Below are positions 16,117 to 25,486 of a stretch of 26,321 bases of DNA, one piece after another. The stretch is from assembly GCA_964459305.1 (NCBI GenBank), contig CAYWNA010000185.1:1-26321 (forward strand), in the 5' to 3' direction. Below the pieces are notes generated by a model. That model saw only the letters and a program-made list of their open reading frames with translations, was not told the DNA's origin and searched no databases. Within the stretch, counting starts at the first letter, position 1. The number at the start of each line of letters is the position of its first letter. Made by a program: the position numbers and the translations under genes. Origin of the DNA: CAYWNA01 sp964459305 (GTDB taxonomy: Bacteria > Planctomycetota > Planctomycetia > Pirellulales > Pirellulaceae).

Positions 16117-16713
16117 GTGCATTCGAAGCCTACTCCATCGGACAGCTCTCGCCTGCGCAACGGGCTAATCCTGTGTGCTCTTGCCCTCTCTGCAAACGGT
16201 TGCAGAGATGTTGACGAAATTCGTCACTATCAAGTGCCCAAGACGCAAACCTCGGCGGCCGAAAACACGCATCCCGAAAATGATGAGGATTCCGCCTTCC
16301 GATTCGAGACCCCCGAGGGCTGGCAATCCGCAGATCGTGTTGTCTCGCGCGGCGGAATCACCATCAGACATCAGGCTGCATTCGAGGTGATCGATGGCCA
16401 GTGGCACGTCGACATCACCGTAGATCGCATGCCTGCCATGGGCAGCCTCGTCCAAAACGTGACTCGCTGGCGCGGGCAGATTGGCCTCGGGCCCATCGAG
16501 CGCGAAGAGCTTGACGAGTTGTCCGAGAGCATTGAGATCGATGGATCTGCGGCCGACTATGTCGAATTGGTCGGCGAGAGCGAATCGATCTTGGGCGTGG
16601 TTGCCGTTCGTGGAAATGTCGCATGGTACCTGAAGCTGAAAGGCGACAGCGAACTTGCAGATCGAGAGAAAGAGCGCTTCCAGACGTTTGTAAAGTCAAT
16701 CAAGTTCAACTAG
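16117..16713 (+). CDS. Small putative lipoprotein upstream of cytochrome c biogenesis gene
   Basis: A 198-residue protein beginning with GTG, chosen because AGGA lies 6-7 nt upstream. Basic residues (SRLRNG) precede a hydrophobic run ending ALSANGC, a lipobox that would place the lipidated cysteine at residue 29. The mature part begins with a short charged linker, then a compact domain: FRFETPEGWQSADRV near 62-76, VIDGQWHVDITVDRMP near 92-107, WYLKLKGDSELADREKERF and KSIKF at the end. This pattern resembles PsbP/DUF1795-like folds that start 'F..P.GW' and end 'F..~V.SIKF'. The ResB-CcsA gene follows after 46 nt, so a role in membrane or cytochrome assembly is possible but unproved. Confidence 0.75.
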   Translation: MHSKPTPSDSSRLRNGLILCALALSANGCRDVDEIRHYQVPKTQTSAAENTHPENDEDSAFRFETPEGWQSADRVVSRGGITIRHQAAFEVIDGQWHVDITVDRMPAMGSLVQNVTRWRGQIGLGPIEREELDELSESIEIDGSAADYVELVGESESILGVVAVRGNVAWYLKLKGDSELADREKERFQTFVKSIKFN

Positions 16714-16759
16714 GCCCCGCCGCCCAGGCAGGGCCTTCCCATACGCAACGGAGCCGTTC

Positions 16760-19700
16760 ATGGCTACAGACGCAGTTCCCCCAAGGCAAGAAAGACCCTC
16801 CGACGCGCAGCCCGATCCCGTCGTCGAAGCCCTGTTGCTGCCACTCAAGGCGCTTGCATCATTGCGGCTTACTGTGGCGCTGTTCGCTCTGGCCATCTTC
16901 ATCATCTTGGTTGGTACGTTGGCCCAAGAGAAGCAGAACATGTGGGAGGTCATTTCGGCGTACTTCCGCGCCTGGGTTTCCTGGATCGAGGCCCCCGTGC
17001 TCTTCCCCCGGTCGTGGTTCCCCAACCTGGAAGAACCTGCCATGCTCGCGTTGACCGCCATCGCGTGGTTGGCCGCCGGCACGGTGGCGGCGGTTGCGTG
17101 TTTTTCCCGAAGACACAGGCACGTGTTGTGGTTGATCGCCGGTTGGGCCGCCCTGGCTACGGCCGCTGCGATGGCCCTGCAAACCGTCATGCGGGGCGGA
17201 TTCCTCTTCCCCGGCGGGGCAACGATCGGTGTCTTCCTGGCGGCCAATCTTCTTGCGGCCCATATCTTCCGCTTCAAAATCCAGGTTCGCGGAGTTCCTC
17301 TGTTGATCGGTGTGGCGGTCATCGCGTTCGGGGCCTTGGTCACATGGTCGGTCATTGCCGCCGGACACAGCAAAGACGGCCTGCAAGCCATGCCCGTTTT
17401 CGAATGGTCGACGCTGTGGCTGATGTGCAAGGTTGGATTATTGATCCTCTGGCTGGTGATGGTGGCAGGGTTCATCCTGCTTCTTCCCAAAGCCCGAACG
17501 CGGATCATTGAACTCGTGATCCTCGGCACATCGGCGATTCTGGTCGCCGCTCTGCTGGCTTGGCTGTGGCTGGGAGGCGACCGTGCCTACTTGGGCGATG
17601 CGGGGATGCGCATTCTGTGGCAGTTGATCCAAAGCGAGTTTGCCGCCGTCGTGCTGCTGGTCGGCTGCATCCTCGTTTTCAAACGGGGCGGCGGCATGGT
17701 GCTGATTCACGCAGGACTGGCCCTGCTGATGCTCGGCGAATGTTTCGTGAGCTGGTGCGCCGTCGAGGAGCGGATGACCATCCAAGAAGGCCAGATGGCC
17801 GACTTTGCGGAGGACACCCGCGAAACGGAATTGGCGATCGTTGATCCTTCCTATTCGGACACCCATGACGATGTGGTGGCGATTCCTGTGTCGCAGTTAG
17901 TGGGCAGTGCCGATTTGGGGACCGTCATCAAGCACGACAATTTGCCCTTCGACGTGCAAGTGGTCCGGTACATGAAAAGCTCGGACATAAAGGCGGCCAA
18001 GCCGGACGAAGACAATCCCGCAACCGCCGGCGGCGGATTGAAGTACGTGGCCATCGCAGTGGCAGGCAGTGGCGGCGCCGACAGCAGCGGAACGATCGAT
18101 ATAGCATCCGCCTACGTACGTTTCGTCGGCAAGAATGGTGGCGAGGAGATCGGTACCTACCTGCTGTCTCAGTTCATGTCCTTTCAGGATGTCTCGGAGC
18201 AGGTCGCCGTCGGCGACAAGACCTACGACGTCGCGTTGCGTTTCAAGCGTACCTACAAACCGTACTCGATTCGCCTGATCGACTTCCGCAAAGACGATTA
18301 CGTGGGCACGTCGATCGCCATGAACTACTCGTCGGATGTTCGACTGATCGATCCGTCGCGCAACGTCGATCGCGAAGTCCGAATCTGGATGAACAATCCC
18401 CTGCGTTACGCGGGCGAGACGTTTTATCAGAGCAACTACCGCCTGGAGCCTCGGGAAACCACGATTCTACAAGTCGTGACCAACACGGGCTGGATGATTC
18501 CGTACGTTTCCTGCATGTTGGTCGTGACGGGAATGCTGGCGCATTTTTGGGGCGTGCTGGCGCGGTTTCTTAGGAGGCGTGCCGAGGATGACACCGAGGC
18601 GGACATTGTCACAGCGGGCATTGCCCCGGCGCAATTGGCCGGGCCCGCGGCGAACAACATCGGCCGGAAGCAAAAACGTCGCAAGAAGAAAGAGGACGCC
18701 GTACAGCCGCGCGAACCGACTGGCGGAGGGCTTACCCTAATCCTGGTCCCAGCACTGCTTGTGCTGGTATCTGCAGTTTGGGTATTGAGCAAAGCCCGCG
18801 TGCCCGGTGCGTCACCGGACGGGTTCGAATTGGCCGAATTTGGCAAATTGCCGGTTGTCTACAAAGGACGCACCAAACCCTTCGATACGCTGGCCCGAAA
18901 CGCTTTGCGCAAAATTTCTGATTACGGCAGTTTCAAAGACGAAAACGGCGTGCGGCAGCCCGCGGTGCGGTGGCTGTTGGACGTGGCTGCGAGGCCGGAG
19001 GAGGCCGACAAACACAGAGTGTTTCGTATCTATAACCTGGAAGTCCTGCACACGTTGGGGCTCGAACGCCGCAAAGGGTTTCACTATTCGTTGGGCGAAA
19101 TTCGAGGGACTGGGGACGAGGTAAGGGAAGAGTTGGAGGAGTTTGACCGGCACATCCAAGAAACACGAGGAGTGGACGCGGAGAAGCTCACTTTCTATCA
19201 GCGAAAGGCCCTGGAGCTGAACAACCGGTTCCAGAGCTACCTCGCGTTGAGGTCCGCCTTTGAACCGCAGGACATACCGGATTTCCCCAGCGAAGAAGAG
19301 TTGAAAGCCGACCCTGCCGTCGTGTCGCTGGTTGCCATCTTCGACGCCTACGGACGCGGCGNNNNNNNNNNNNNNNNNNNNNNNNNNNNNNNNNNNNNNN
19401 NNNNNNNNNNNNNNNNNNNNNNNNNNNNNNNNNNNNNNNNNNNNNNNNNNNNNNNNNNNNNGCCGACCCTGCCGTCGTGTCGCTGGTTGCCATCTTCGAC
19501 GCCTACGGACGCGGCGATGCCAACGAGTTCAACAGCGAAGTGGCCAAATACCAGCAGTGGCTGGCGGAGCACCGGCCCGGTCAGCTCAGTCCCCGCAGGG
19601 TTGCTTTTGAGGCGTTTTACAACCAATTCGCGCCGCTGTTCTACTGCATCTTCCTCTACGGTTTCGCTCTGGTTCCTGCCATCGGGGGCTACTTTGGCTG

Positions 19701-20547
19701 GACCAAGCTGCAGTGGCGAAGTGCGTTTTGGCTGTTGGTGTTCATCTTGTGCGTTCACACGTTTGCCATCATTTGCCGAATCTATATCTCCGGGCGTCCG
19801 CCGTCGACGAACCTGTATTCATCAGCCATTTCCATTGCCTGGTTTTGTGCGGCGATCGGATTGGTCCTGGAAGCGGTCTTCCGCCTCGGATTTGGCAACG
19901 TCGTAGCAGCCATCGGTGGTTTTGGCGCTCTGCTGATCGCCCAGTTCTTGGGACTGCGAGGCGATACGTTCACCGTGCTGCAGGCCGTGCTGGACACGCA
20001 ATTCTGGCTGACGCTTCATGTGCTCGCCATCTTCATCGGGTATGCCGCCACGTTTGTGGCGGGGCTGTTTGGTATCCTGTACATCATACTGGGCTTCTTC
20101 ACGCCCATCTTGGATCGCGGCATCGGCAAAGCCCTCGCACGCATGACCTATGGCGTTCTGTGTTTCGCGATCCTCTTCAGTTTCTGGGGCACGGTGCTGG
20201 GCGGCCTGTGGGCCGACGATTCCTGGGGTCGTTTCTGGGGATGGGATCCTAAGGAAAACGGGGCTCTGATCATCGTTCTCTGGAACGTCATCATCCTTCA
20301 CGCCCGCTGGGGTCGCATGATCCAGGACCGCGGCTTGGCCGTGCTGGCCGTGATCGGCAACATCGTCACAAGCTGGTCGTGGTTCGGAGTGAACGAATTG
20401 GGCGTCGGGCTGCATTCGTACGGTTTCACCGAAGGCGTACTATTCTGGCTAGGCGCGTTCGTAGTCAGCCAACTGGCCATCGTCGCCGTCGGCTCTCTGC
20501 CAAGACAAATGTGGTGGAGCTTCAAAGCACAGGAAGAACCGGACTGA
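16760..20547 (+). CDS. Fused ResB-CcsA cytochrome c biogenesis (system II) protein, interrupted by assembly gap
   Basis: ATG at 16760, with GGAG 6 nt upstream. System II exports heme and attaches it to apocytochrome c outside the membrane; ResB and CcsA form the complex and are fused here. The ResB half starts with a membrane segment (SLRLTVALFALAIFIILVGTLA) and ends with the signature RYAGETFYQSNYR and a membrane helix. A second hydrophobic segment precedes a soluble region (FGKLPVVYKGRTKPFDTLARN). The CcsA half has HTFAIICRIYISGRPPS, LTLHVLAIFIGYAA, the tryptophan-rich heme motif DSWGRFWGWDPKENG (about residue 1100) and GVNELGVGLHSYGF, so the heme-handling histidines are present. As printed, the frame changes from 2 to 1 across the N run. 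Deleting 155 nt (N run plus one 55-nt copy) gives a continuous 1210-residue protein. The interruption is judged artefactual. Confidence 0.9.
19307..19361 (+). repeat. 55-bp duplicate flanking the N gap, left copy
   Basis: This stretch (starting GCCGACCCTGCC, ending GGACGCGGCG) is identical to 19462-19516 on the other side of the gap. Both encode ADPAVVSLVAIFDAYGRG in the ResB-CcsA gene. This is the pattern of unmerged overlapping contig ends. Confidence 0.95.
19362..19461. other. Assembly gap (100 N)
   Basis: Exactly 100 unknown bases, a conventional placeholder length. Because the flanks are identical, the true missing length is likely zero and the overlap should be merged. Confidence 0.98.
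19462..19516 (+). repeat. 55-bp duplicate flanking the N gap, right copy
   Basis: Identical to 19307-19361. The reading frame continues from here into the CcsA half (DANEFNSEVAKYQQW). Confidence 0.95.
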
Positions 20548-20575
20548 GTAAACTTGCGCGAGGATTTCTTTTCTC

Positions 20576-20592
20576 GTCAGGAATAGCCTGAC
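20576..20592 (+). terminator. Small hairpin after the ResB-CcsA gene
   Basis: GTCAGG (20576-20581) and CCTGAC (20587-20592) form a perfect 6-bp stem around AATAG, 28 nt after the stop. There is no T-run, so it is only a weak terminator candidate. The rest of 20548-20765 holds no recognised gene. Confidence 0.3.
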
Positions 20593-20765
20593 CCACGGCT
20601 AGCCTCGACGATGGAACACACTGCTCGCAAACGGTCGCAACGATGGAGGCCGAAGTTCCGACAGCTATGCCAGTGACTGTAGAAAATGCCCTAAGCCGGG
20701 CTAGTCGAGAACCCGGCGCTCAAGAACTCGAAGACCATCATGGAACAGAAAGGAGCCTGCTAATT

Positions 20766-21998
20766 ATGAACGAGAACGTAAATGCAGCTCGGCAATCCGT
20801 GCGGTTGAGCGTTTGTTTGCTGGCGACGATCGTATTGGTCGCATTTCTGTCAGCGCCGACTTGTGCCGAGCCTCCGTCCGGGGGCCAGTACGTGACTGCG
20901 GCCGGACATCCGGCGGAAGACAAGATCGACTCGCTGTTGGGTGAACCGAAACTAGAGATGCAGCAGGTTTTCCAGGGCGAGCGGTTTCCGAATGTCGTCG
21001 TGGCTGTGGACGGCACGGTGTTGGCGACTTGGGGCAGCTCAAGCGTCCGAGCCCGTCGTAGCGAAGACGGAGGCCGGACCTGGGGCGAGGAGATCACGAT
21101 CGCCAAGCCCGGGTTCCAGGGCGGCGGGCTGACCGTCGACGAGAAGAGCGGAGACATCCTGGCCTTCGTGGAAGCTCATCATCCTCCTGCCGCGGTGAGC
21201 GTTTACCGCAGCACCGATCATGGAAAAATCTGGCAGGTCCAGGAGACTGTCATCAACGAGGACAACCAGGGCAACGTCCCCTCGATGCACATGAACGAGC
21301 ACGGTATCACACTGCGCCACGGAAAGCACAAAGGCCGGTTGCTGCGGCCGTCGCGGTGGTACGCGGGTAAGAATGAGCGGGCTCGCTGGCCACAGCACTA
21401 CACCGGCGCGATCTACAGCGACGACGGCGGCAAGACCTGGAATACCAGCGATCCGTTTCCCGCGTTGGGCACCGGCGAGGCCACCGTGGCGGAGTTCGCC
21501 GACGGGCGGATTTACTATAACTCGCGCCGGCATTGGGCCGAGGAAGGAGCCAACCCGCGGAGGCGGTGGACTGCGTGGAGCGAAGACGGCGGCGCGACGT
21601 GGAAGGATCTATCGATCTGCGAGGTTCTCCCGGATGGGCCGCAAGATACCAACTACGGCTGCATGGGCGGTTTGGTGCGTCTGCCAGTGCTCGGCCGAGA
21701 TATTCTCGTCTATAGCAACTGCGACAGCCCTGGCGGGCGCCACCATGGAACGGTTTGGGCCAGCTGCGACGGCGGCAATACGTGGCCTGTGAAGCGATTG
21801 GTCTATGACGGCAGGTTTGCTTATTCCTCACTCAACGCCGGCCGACCGAAAACGAGAAGCAAAGGATGGATCTACCTCCATTTCGAGGGCGGCCCGGAAG
21901 GCGGCTCAACGGTAGCGCGGTTCAATCTTAGTTGGCTGCTCGAAGGCGAAAAGACCGGTGACGGAAAGCTGCCGGAGTGGCTCGACCAAGACGGTTAG
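20766..21998 (+). CDS. Secreted sialidase/BNR-repeat family protein (GH33-like)
   Basis: A 410-residue six-bladed beta-propeller candidate. The ATG at 20766 is supported by AAAGGAG about 10 nt upstream and yields a signal peptide (RQSVRLSVCLLATIVLVAFLS, then PTCAEP near residue 37). An in-frame ATG at 20643 would add 41 residues that look non-coding. Five Asp boxes occur: SEDGGRTW (about 99), STDHGKIW (148), SDDGGKTW (218), SEDGGATW (272) and SCDGGNTW (333). ERFPNVVVA (about 75) stands where sialidases carry the F/YRIP motif. Such enzymes release terminal sialic acids or related sugars. The propeller signature is clear; true sialidase specificity is not, since the arginine triad could not be confirmed. 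The stop codon merges with repeat copy 2. Confidence 0.85.
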   Translation: MNENVNAARQSVRLSVCLLATIVLVAFLSAPTCAEPPSGGQYVTAAGHPAEDKIDSLLGEPKLEMQQVFQGERFPNVVVAVDGTVLATWGSSSVRARRSEDGGRTWGEEITIAKPGFQGGGLTVDEKSGDILAFVEAHHPPAAVSVYRSTDHGKIWQVQETVINEDNQGNVPSMHMNEHGITLRHGKHKGRLLRPSRWYAGKNERARWPQHYTGAIYSDDGGKTWNTSDPFPALGTGEATVAEFADGRIYYNSRRHWAEEGANPRRRWTAWSEDGGATWKDLSICEVLPDGPQDTNYGCMGGLVRLPVLGRDILVYSNCDSPGGRHHGTVWASCDGGNTWPVKRLVYDGRFAYSSLNAGRPKTRSKGWIYLHFEGGPEGGSTVARFNLSWLLEGEKTGDGKLPEWLDQDG

Positions 21999-22108
21999 GA
22001 TCGCTGTCGAAACTATACCGGCATTTTCTCGATGTAGCCGAACTCGCCAGAGTTTGGTTCTTCCCGTGCAAGGCGGCCCAAAGTCTGGCGACTTCGGCTA
22101 CCATGAAT
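21998..22108. repeat. Dispersed palindromic repeat, copy 2
   Basis: A 111-nt element whose first base is the last base of the sialidase stop codon. Arms 22034-22057 and 22078-22101 are identical to those of copy 1 (22 of 24 paired), and the loop is 20 nt. Differences from copy 1 lie in the flank and loop, with one single-base indel. The minus strand of both copies reads MVAEVARLW, a likely spurious peptide. Confidence 0.85.
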
Positions 22109-22256
22109 TCCGGACCGGTTTCTGCCACGATCCATGCCGGTTCCTTCCAGCTGATCTTGCGACGACGGAAAAAGCCGTTGGACGCCGAACCACGGTCTGT
22201 CATCCAACGTAGAAGCTATGTTGTTCCGTCGTAATCACCTCTTCGTATGCGCCGCA

Positions 22257-22606
22257 ATGCGACAATTGCGTACGTACTTCCGTGTGCCGTGCGAGTGCGC
22301 TCGTCGATCGAAATCGACGGCGGAAAGGCTGGATTGCCGATCCGTTGCCCAGCCTGCGAAGCGAATCTGGACGTTCCGCCCCTTTCGGAGCTTTGCAGGT
22401 ACGTCCAGGTGACCCGAACCATATCGGGGCGCCCATTTCAAGTACCACTTCGCGTGTTCTTCTGGGGCATGGTGCCGTACGGTTTTCTGTTCGTGCTTAT
22501 GCGATGGCTAGGCGTCGCGGTCGTTTTGGCTCCGTTGATTGTTGCTTTCAGTAGTCTCGCCCTTGCCACCGTCCTCGGCTCGTTGGGCGAGCGGTCGAAG
22601 TGTTGA
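22257..22606 (+). pseudogene. Frameshifted zinc-ribbon membrane protein
   Basis: Two frames together resemble planctomycete zinc-ribbon proteins. From the ATG at 22257 the frame reads MRQLRTYFRVPCECA. The continuation, SSIEIDGGKAGLPIRCPACEANLDVPPLSEL, lies in another frame. Adding one G near 22299 would give CECGSSIEIDGG and unite the frames, creating a CxC...CPxC ribbon (C at 22290, 22296 and the CPAC at 22349-22360). Two hydrophobic segments follow (VFFWGMVPYGFLFVLM; GVAVVLAPLIVAFSSLALA), then a stop at 22604-22606. The end overlaps an integrase remnant on the other strand, so the original C-terminus may be lost. A sequencing error cannot be excluded. It may begin further upstream at ATG 22218. 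Confidence 0.6.
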
Positions 22607-22662
22607 CGCCGCACGTGCAGATAGACCATGGTCGTCACAAAGCTCGAATGTCCCAGCAGCTT
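22594..22662 (-). pseudogene. Tyrosine recombinase (integrase) C-terminal remnant
   Basis: The minus strand encodes KLLGHSSFVTTMVYLHVRR, the hallmark end of tyrosine recombinases: the LLGHSS box with catalytic His, and the nucleophile Tyr of the T-T-x-x-Y-x-H-V box. About 23 residues are recognisable. Upstream of it (22663-22806) the same frame is open but shows neither the Arg-containing box (HxLRH) nor other integrase features. It is therefore a small relic of an integrated element. Confidence 0.65.
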
Positions 22663-22876
22663 ACCACCGCACAGTACGGCAGATCGATCGGTTCGCTCGG
22701 CTGGACACGCAACGCGATTCCACTCGCCAGAGGCCATCGAGCAGGAAACCGCGCTGACGGTCAACAGCAAGCGAAGAATCGGCGAGTTGATACCCATTTC
22801 TTGCATCGCGCCAATTCGGGCACAAAGCTTGTCACTTGTTTGGGGCTCTACCGCGGCAACGCCCCCTGTTCCCCCA

Positions 22877-25486
22877 TTACAGACGCTTGTAGCGGATTAA
22901 GGTTGAACCCGGCCGGGTGTCGATCCGCACTTCCATTTCTACCAGCGCGCTGCCGCTAGTTTTCGTCGCCGGGGCGAGTTCGTAGGTCTCGCCCGTGATG
23001 CTCACCGAGTACTCCGCATTGGGATCGATTCGCTCCAGCCGAATTTTTTGGACGGCATCGGGGCTTTCAGGCCGGCGGAAGACCAGCACACAACCCTCGC
23101 CCAAGTCGGCTCGATCGAGTTGGTAGGCGTACCAGTCCTGCTGGCTCGTGGTGAGCGGCAGAAGCGGGTAGATGTCGCCAAAGAAGTACGGCCGAAGCTG
23201 CTTGAGTTCGGCTATGCCCTTTCGTGCTGCATCGGCAGAGAACTCCTCGCTTTCCAGGTCGGTGTAGATGACGATCCCCGGGCTCATGGCGCTGCGGAAG
23301 TTGTAAGGCCGCATGTCCCACACCGGGCCCGTGTGCATCGGATAGTAGAGCGAAAGCCCCGTGATCATCACTTGATCGGCCCGGCCCATCATCGGCCAGT
23401 GAGCCTGATCCTTCATGCCTTGACCCACGTCGTTGAAATCGCTCCGCCACAGGCAGTACGCCAGCCGAGCCGTCTCGATGTCGATCCGCCTGCCCCCGCC
23501 TGAGCAGTTGTCGATCAACAAACCCGGGTTGCGCCGCTTGAGTTCGGACCAGAACCAGTAGAAGCCCTCGATGTGTTTCATCTCGGCGATGCCAATCCGG
23601 TCGGGTCCTTCCTCGGGCGGGATTCCGGTGCCAAAATCCTCGCGGTAGACGTCGAAGCCCCACTCGCGGTGCCGCTCGGAGAGCCAGCGGACGAGTGTCT
23701 CGCGGGCATCGGGGTCGCCCAGCTTCCAGAGGCCGCCGCGACGGCTGCCCGTTCCGTGGATGAACTGGGGATAGTCGTTGGCCCACCGCGTCTTTGAGTT
23801 CACGTGCAGCGGAGCGAACCAGAGTATCATTTTCAGCCCGTGCTGGTGGGCCGCGTCGGCCAGCGGACGCAGACCGCGGGGGAAATCGTCCTCGCGCGGG
23901 TACCAATTGCCGATGTTGCCGTTGTACCACGGCTGCGGGAACCAGTAGGCATCCATCCAGTACGCCTCGCAGCCCATCGCCGCGGCACGCGGTATCAGCG
24001 CCAACTCGCCGGCCTCATTCAGCAGCCCTAGTGGCTTCTTCGTGCGGGCCTTGCGGAGCCAAAGGCCCGCGACGTTGTTAGTCGCCACGGGCGGTATCGC
24101 CGGTGCAGGACCCTCCCGAGGAACACAGTGGGCAAGCATCAAGCGGCGGAAGGCGTTGTGGCCGTCGATCATCCGGTCCCCGGTGTAGCGGAGCATCACG
24201 ATCCGCGGCGTGCGGACCTCTTCGCCGGGCTTGAGCCGGAAATGCGTGGCCTGCATCCCGGCGCGGACGACCACCGGCCCGGCCAGCTCGTGAAGGAACT
24301 CTGCCTGCCATCGCCCGGTCCAGCCCACTGCCAGGATCCATCCGCCGTCCGGGTCCTTGAGATTGAAGAAGGGCAGGCAAGTCTTATTCGACGAGGTCGC
24401 GGCGAACTGCCGTAGCGAGCCTCGCTTGAGCGGCTCGTCGTGGGGCAGGAATGAACTCTCCGTGCAGCCGTCGCCGTTGGACCAGCGGAGCAGAGCCTGC
24501 CCGTCGGGCACGTCGCCCGTCAGAATCGCGGAATTCAGAGGCAGGAAGTCATCGATGATCGGCGTTTCCGAGGAACCGGTGTTCGACAGCCGGCAAACCC
24601 ATTCGATGGCCGGGAAAGCGTCGTAGCGGACGACGTGCACCTCGATCACAAGCCCCGTCTGCGGGTCTTTGTAGGTGATCACTTCGGCCGGGCCGTCCTC
24701 GCCGGGTGTGCTCGTCCGGTCGTATTGCCAGTCGGCCAGGAGGCTATCGGACGCTCTGTTGTCGTAGAGAAACGAGAAGGGCGCGTTGGAGTGGTTCTTG
24801 CGTGCGGAGCCCAAGGGAATCGCGTCGATGTATCGGCTGGAGCCGCCGACGAACTTCACGTGGGCGTCGGCCCAGACGCACTGGTCGTGGCTCCGCCCGT
24901 CGCCGCCGTGGTCGGTCTCCAGAACGAACTCCCGGACCCCGTCCAGCTTCACGCGGACCGGCAGGGCACCGTCGCGGAGCTTGCGAACCGGGCTGGAGAA
25001 GACGCGCTTGCCGCGCACCACGACGTGAAACCGGGCCGACGCTTTGGTCGGGGCCGCCTGGGTGTCGCGGTTGTTGTCGATGCCCACCAGAGCGGAAAAC
25101 TCCCCGGCCGGCTCCGCGAGCCGGACCAACAGGGCGGCGGGGGCGTCCATGTAGACGCCGTGCGCATACTGTTTCTCGCCCAGCGTGATCGGTGTATCCC
25201 AGCCCGTGTGGTTGAAACGAACATAGTGGCTCTTGTGCAACACGGTGAGCCCCTCGGCGGGGTGGACGGCTTGAACGACCGGTCGGGGCCGGGCAAACGC
25301 GTGCTCGGTCCATGCGCGCACAATCGCGTCCTCGGCGGCTTCTGCTTCAGCGGCGGATGCCGGCGCGACGGCCGCCAATGCGATCAGGGCAAGCGTGCCT
25401 GCCAGACGGCAAAGCCACTCGCCCAGCGGCCAGATTTGCCGTTCCACGCCGGAGTCTAAGAGCTCGGTGGTTGGCAGGTTGGACAT
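22877..25486 (-). CDS. Secreted NPCBM-domain glycoside hydrolase, clan D (GH36/GH27-like alpha-galactosidase)
   Basis: An 869-residue enzyme. The ATG at 25486 (MSNLPTTELL) has AAAGGA 6 nt upstream; a longer frame back to 25600 lacks support. A signal segment (CRLAGTLALIALAAVAP, then ASAAEAEAA) implies export. Residues 60-205 form an NPCBM carbohydrate-binding domain (PITLGEKQYAHGVYMDAPAA, ALVGIDNN, REFVLETDHGGDG). A beta-sandwich follows (210-470), then a TIM barrel: AMGCEAYWMDAYWFP, LKMILWFAPLHV, WGFDVYREDFG (nucleophile Asp or Glu/Asp near 616), LLIDNCSGGGRRIDIE (near 660) and CLWRSDFND (acid/base Asp near 683). The C-terminus is a beta domain (SVSITGETYELAP). The layout fits clan D glycosidases releasing alpha-linked galactose-type sugars; substrate is unknown. 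Nothing beside it is obviously co-transcribed. Confidence 0.88.
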   Translation of the reverse strand: MSNLPTTELLDSGVERQIWPLGEWLCRLAGTLALIALAAVAPASAAEAEAAEDAIVRAWTEHAFARPRPVVQAVHPAEGLTVLHKSHYVRFNHTGWDTPITLGEKQYAHGVYMDAPAALLVRLAEPAGEFSALVGIDNNRDTQAAPTKASARFHVVVRGKRVFSSPVRKLRDGALPVRVKLDGVREFVLETDHGGDGRSHDQCVWADAHVKFVGGSSRYIDAIPLGSARKNHSNAPFSFLYDNRASDSLLADWQYDRTSTPGEDGPAEVITYKDPQTGLVIEVHVVRYDAFPAIEWVCRLSNTGSSETPIIDDFLPLNSAILTGDVPDGQALLRWSNGDGCTESSFLPHDEPLKRGSLRQFAATSSNKTCLPFFNLKDPDGGWILAVGWTGRWQAEFLHELAGPVVVRAGMQATHFRLKPGEEVRTPRIVMLRYTGDRMIDGHNAFRRLMLAHCVPREGPAPAIPPVATNNVAGLWLRKARTKKPLGLLNEAGELALIPRAAAMGCEAYWMDAYWFPQPWYNGNIGNWYPREDDFPRGLRPLADAAHQHGLKMILWFAPLHVNSKTRWANDYPQFIHGTGSRRGGLWKLGDPDARETLVRWLSERHREWGFDVYREDFGTGIPPEEGPDRIGIAEMKHIEGFYWFWSELKRRNPGLLIDNCSGGGRRIDIETARLAYCLWRSDFNDVGQGMKDQAHWPMMGRADQVMITGLSLYYPMHTGPVWDMRPYNFRSAMSPGIVIYTDLESEEFSADAARKGIAELKQLRPYFFGDIYPLLPLTTSQQDWYAYQLDRADLGEGCVLVFRRPESPDAVQKIRLERIDPNAEYSVSITGETYELAPATKTSGSALVEMEVRIDTRPGSTLIRYKRL

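Noticed and set aside
19307..19516. Real tandem duplication in the ResB-CcsA gene
   Set aside because: The copies are perfectly identical, separated by exactly 100 N, and break the frame. An assembly overlap explains all three.
22840..22876. GC-rich stem behind the glycosidase as a terminator
   Set aside because: Only about 5 bp pair cleanly and there is no T-run on the relevant strand.
22600..22959. Small + strand frames after the zinc-ribbon gene
   Set aside because: Composition is random-like, and part of the stretch is antisense to the integrase relic and the glycosidase end.
23067..23930. Arg-rich minus-strand frame of 287 codons within the glycosidase gene
   Set aside because: Out-of-frame translation of the glycosidase in GC-rich sequence.
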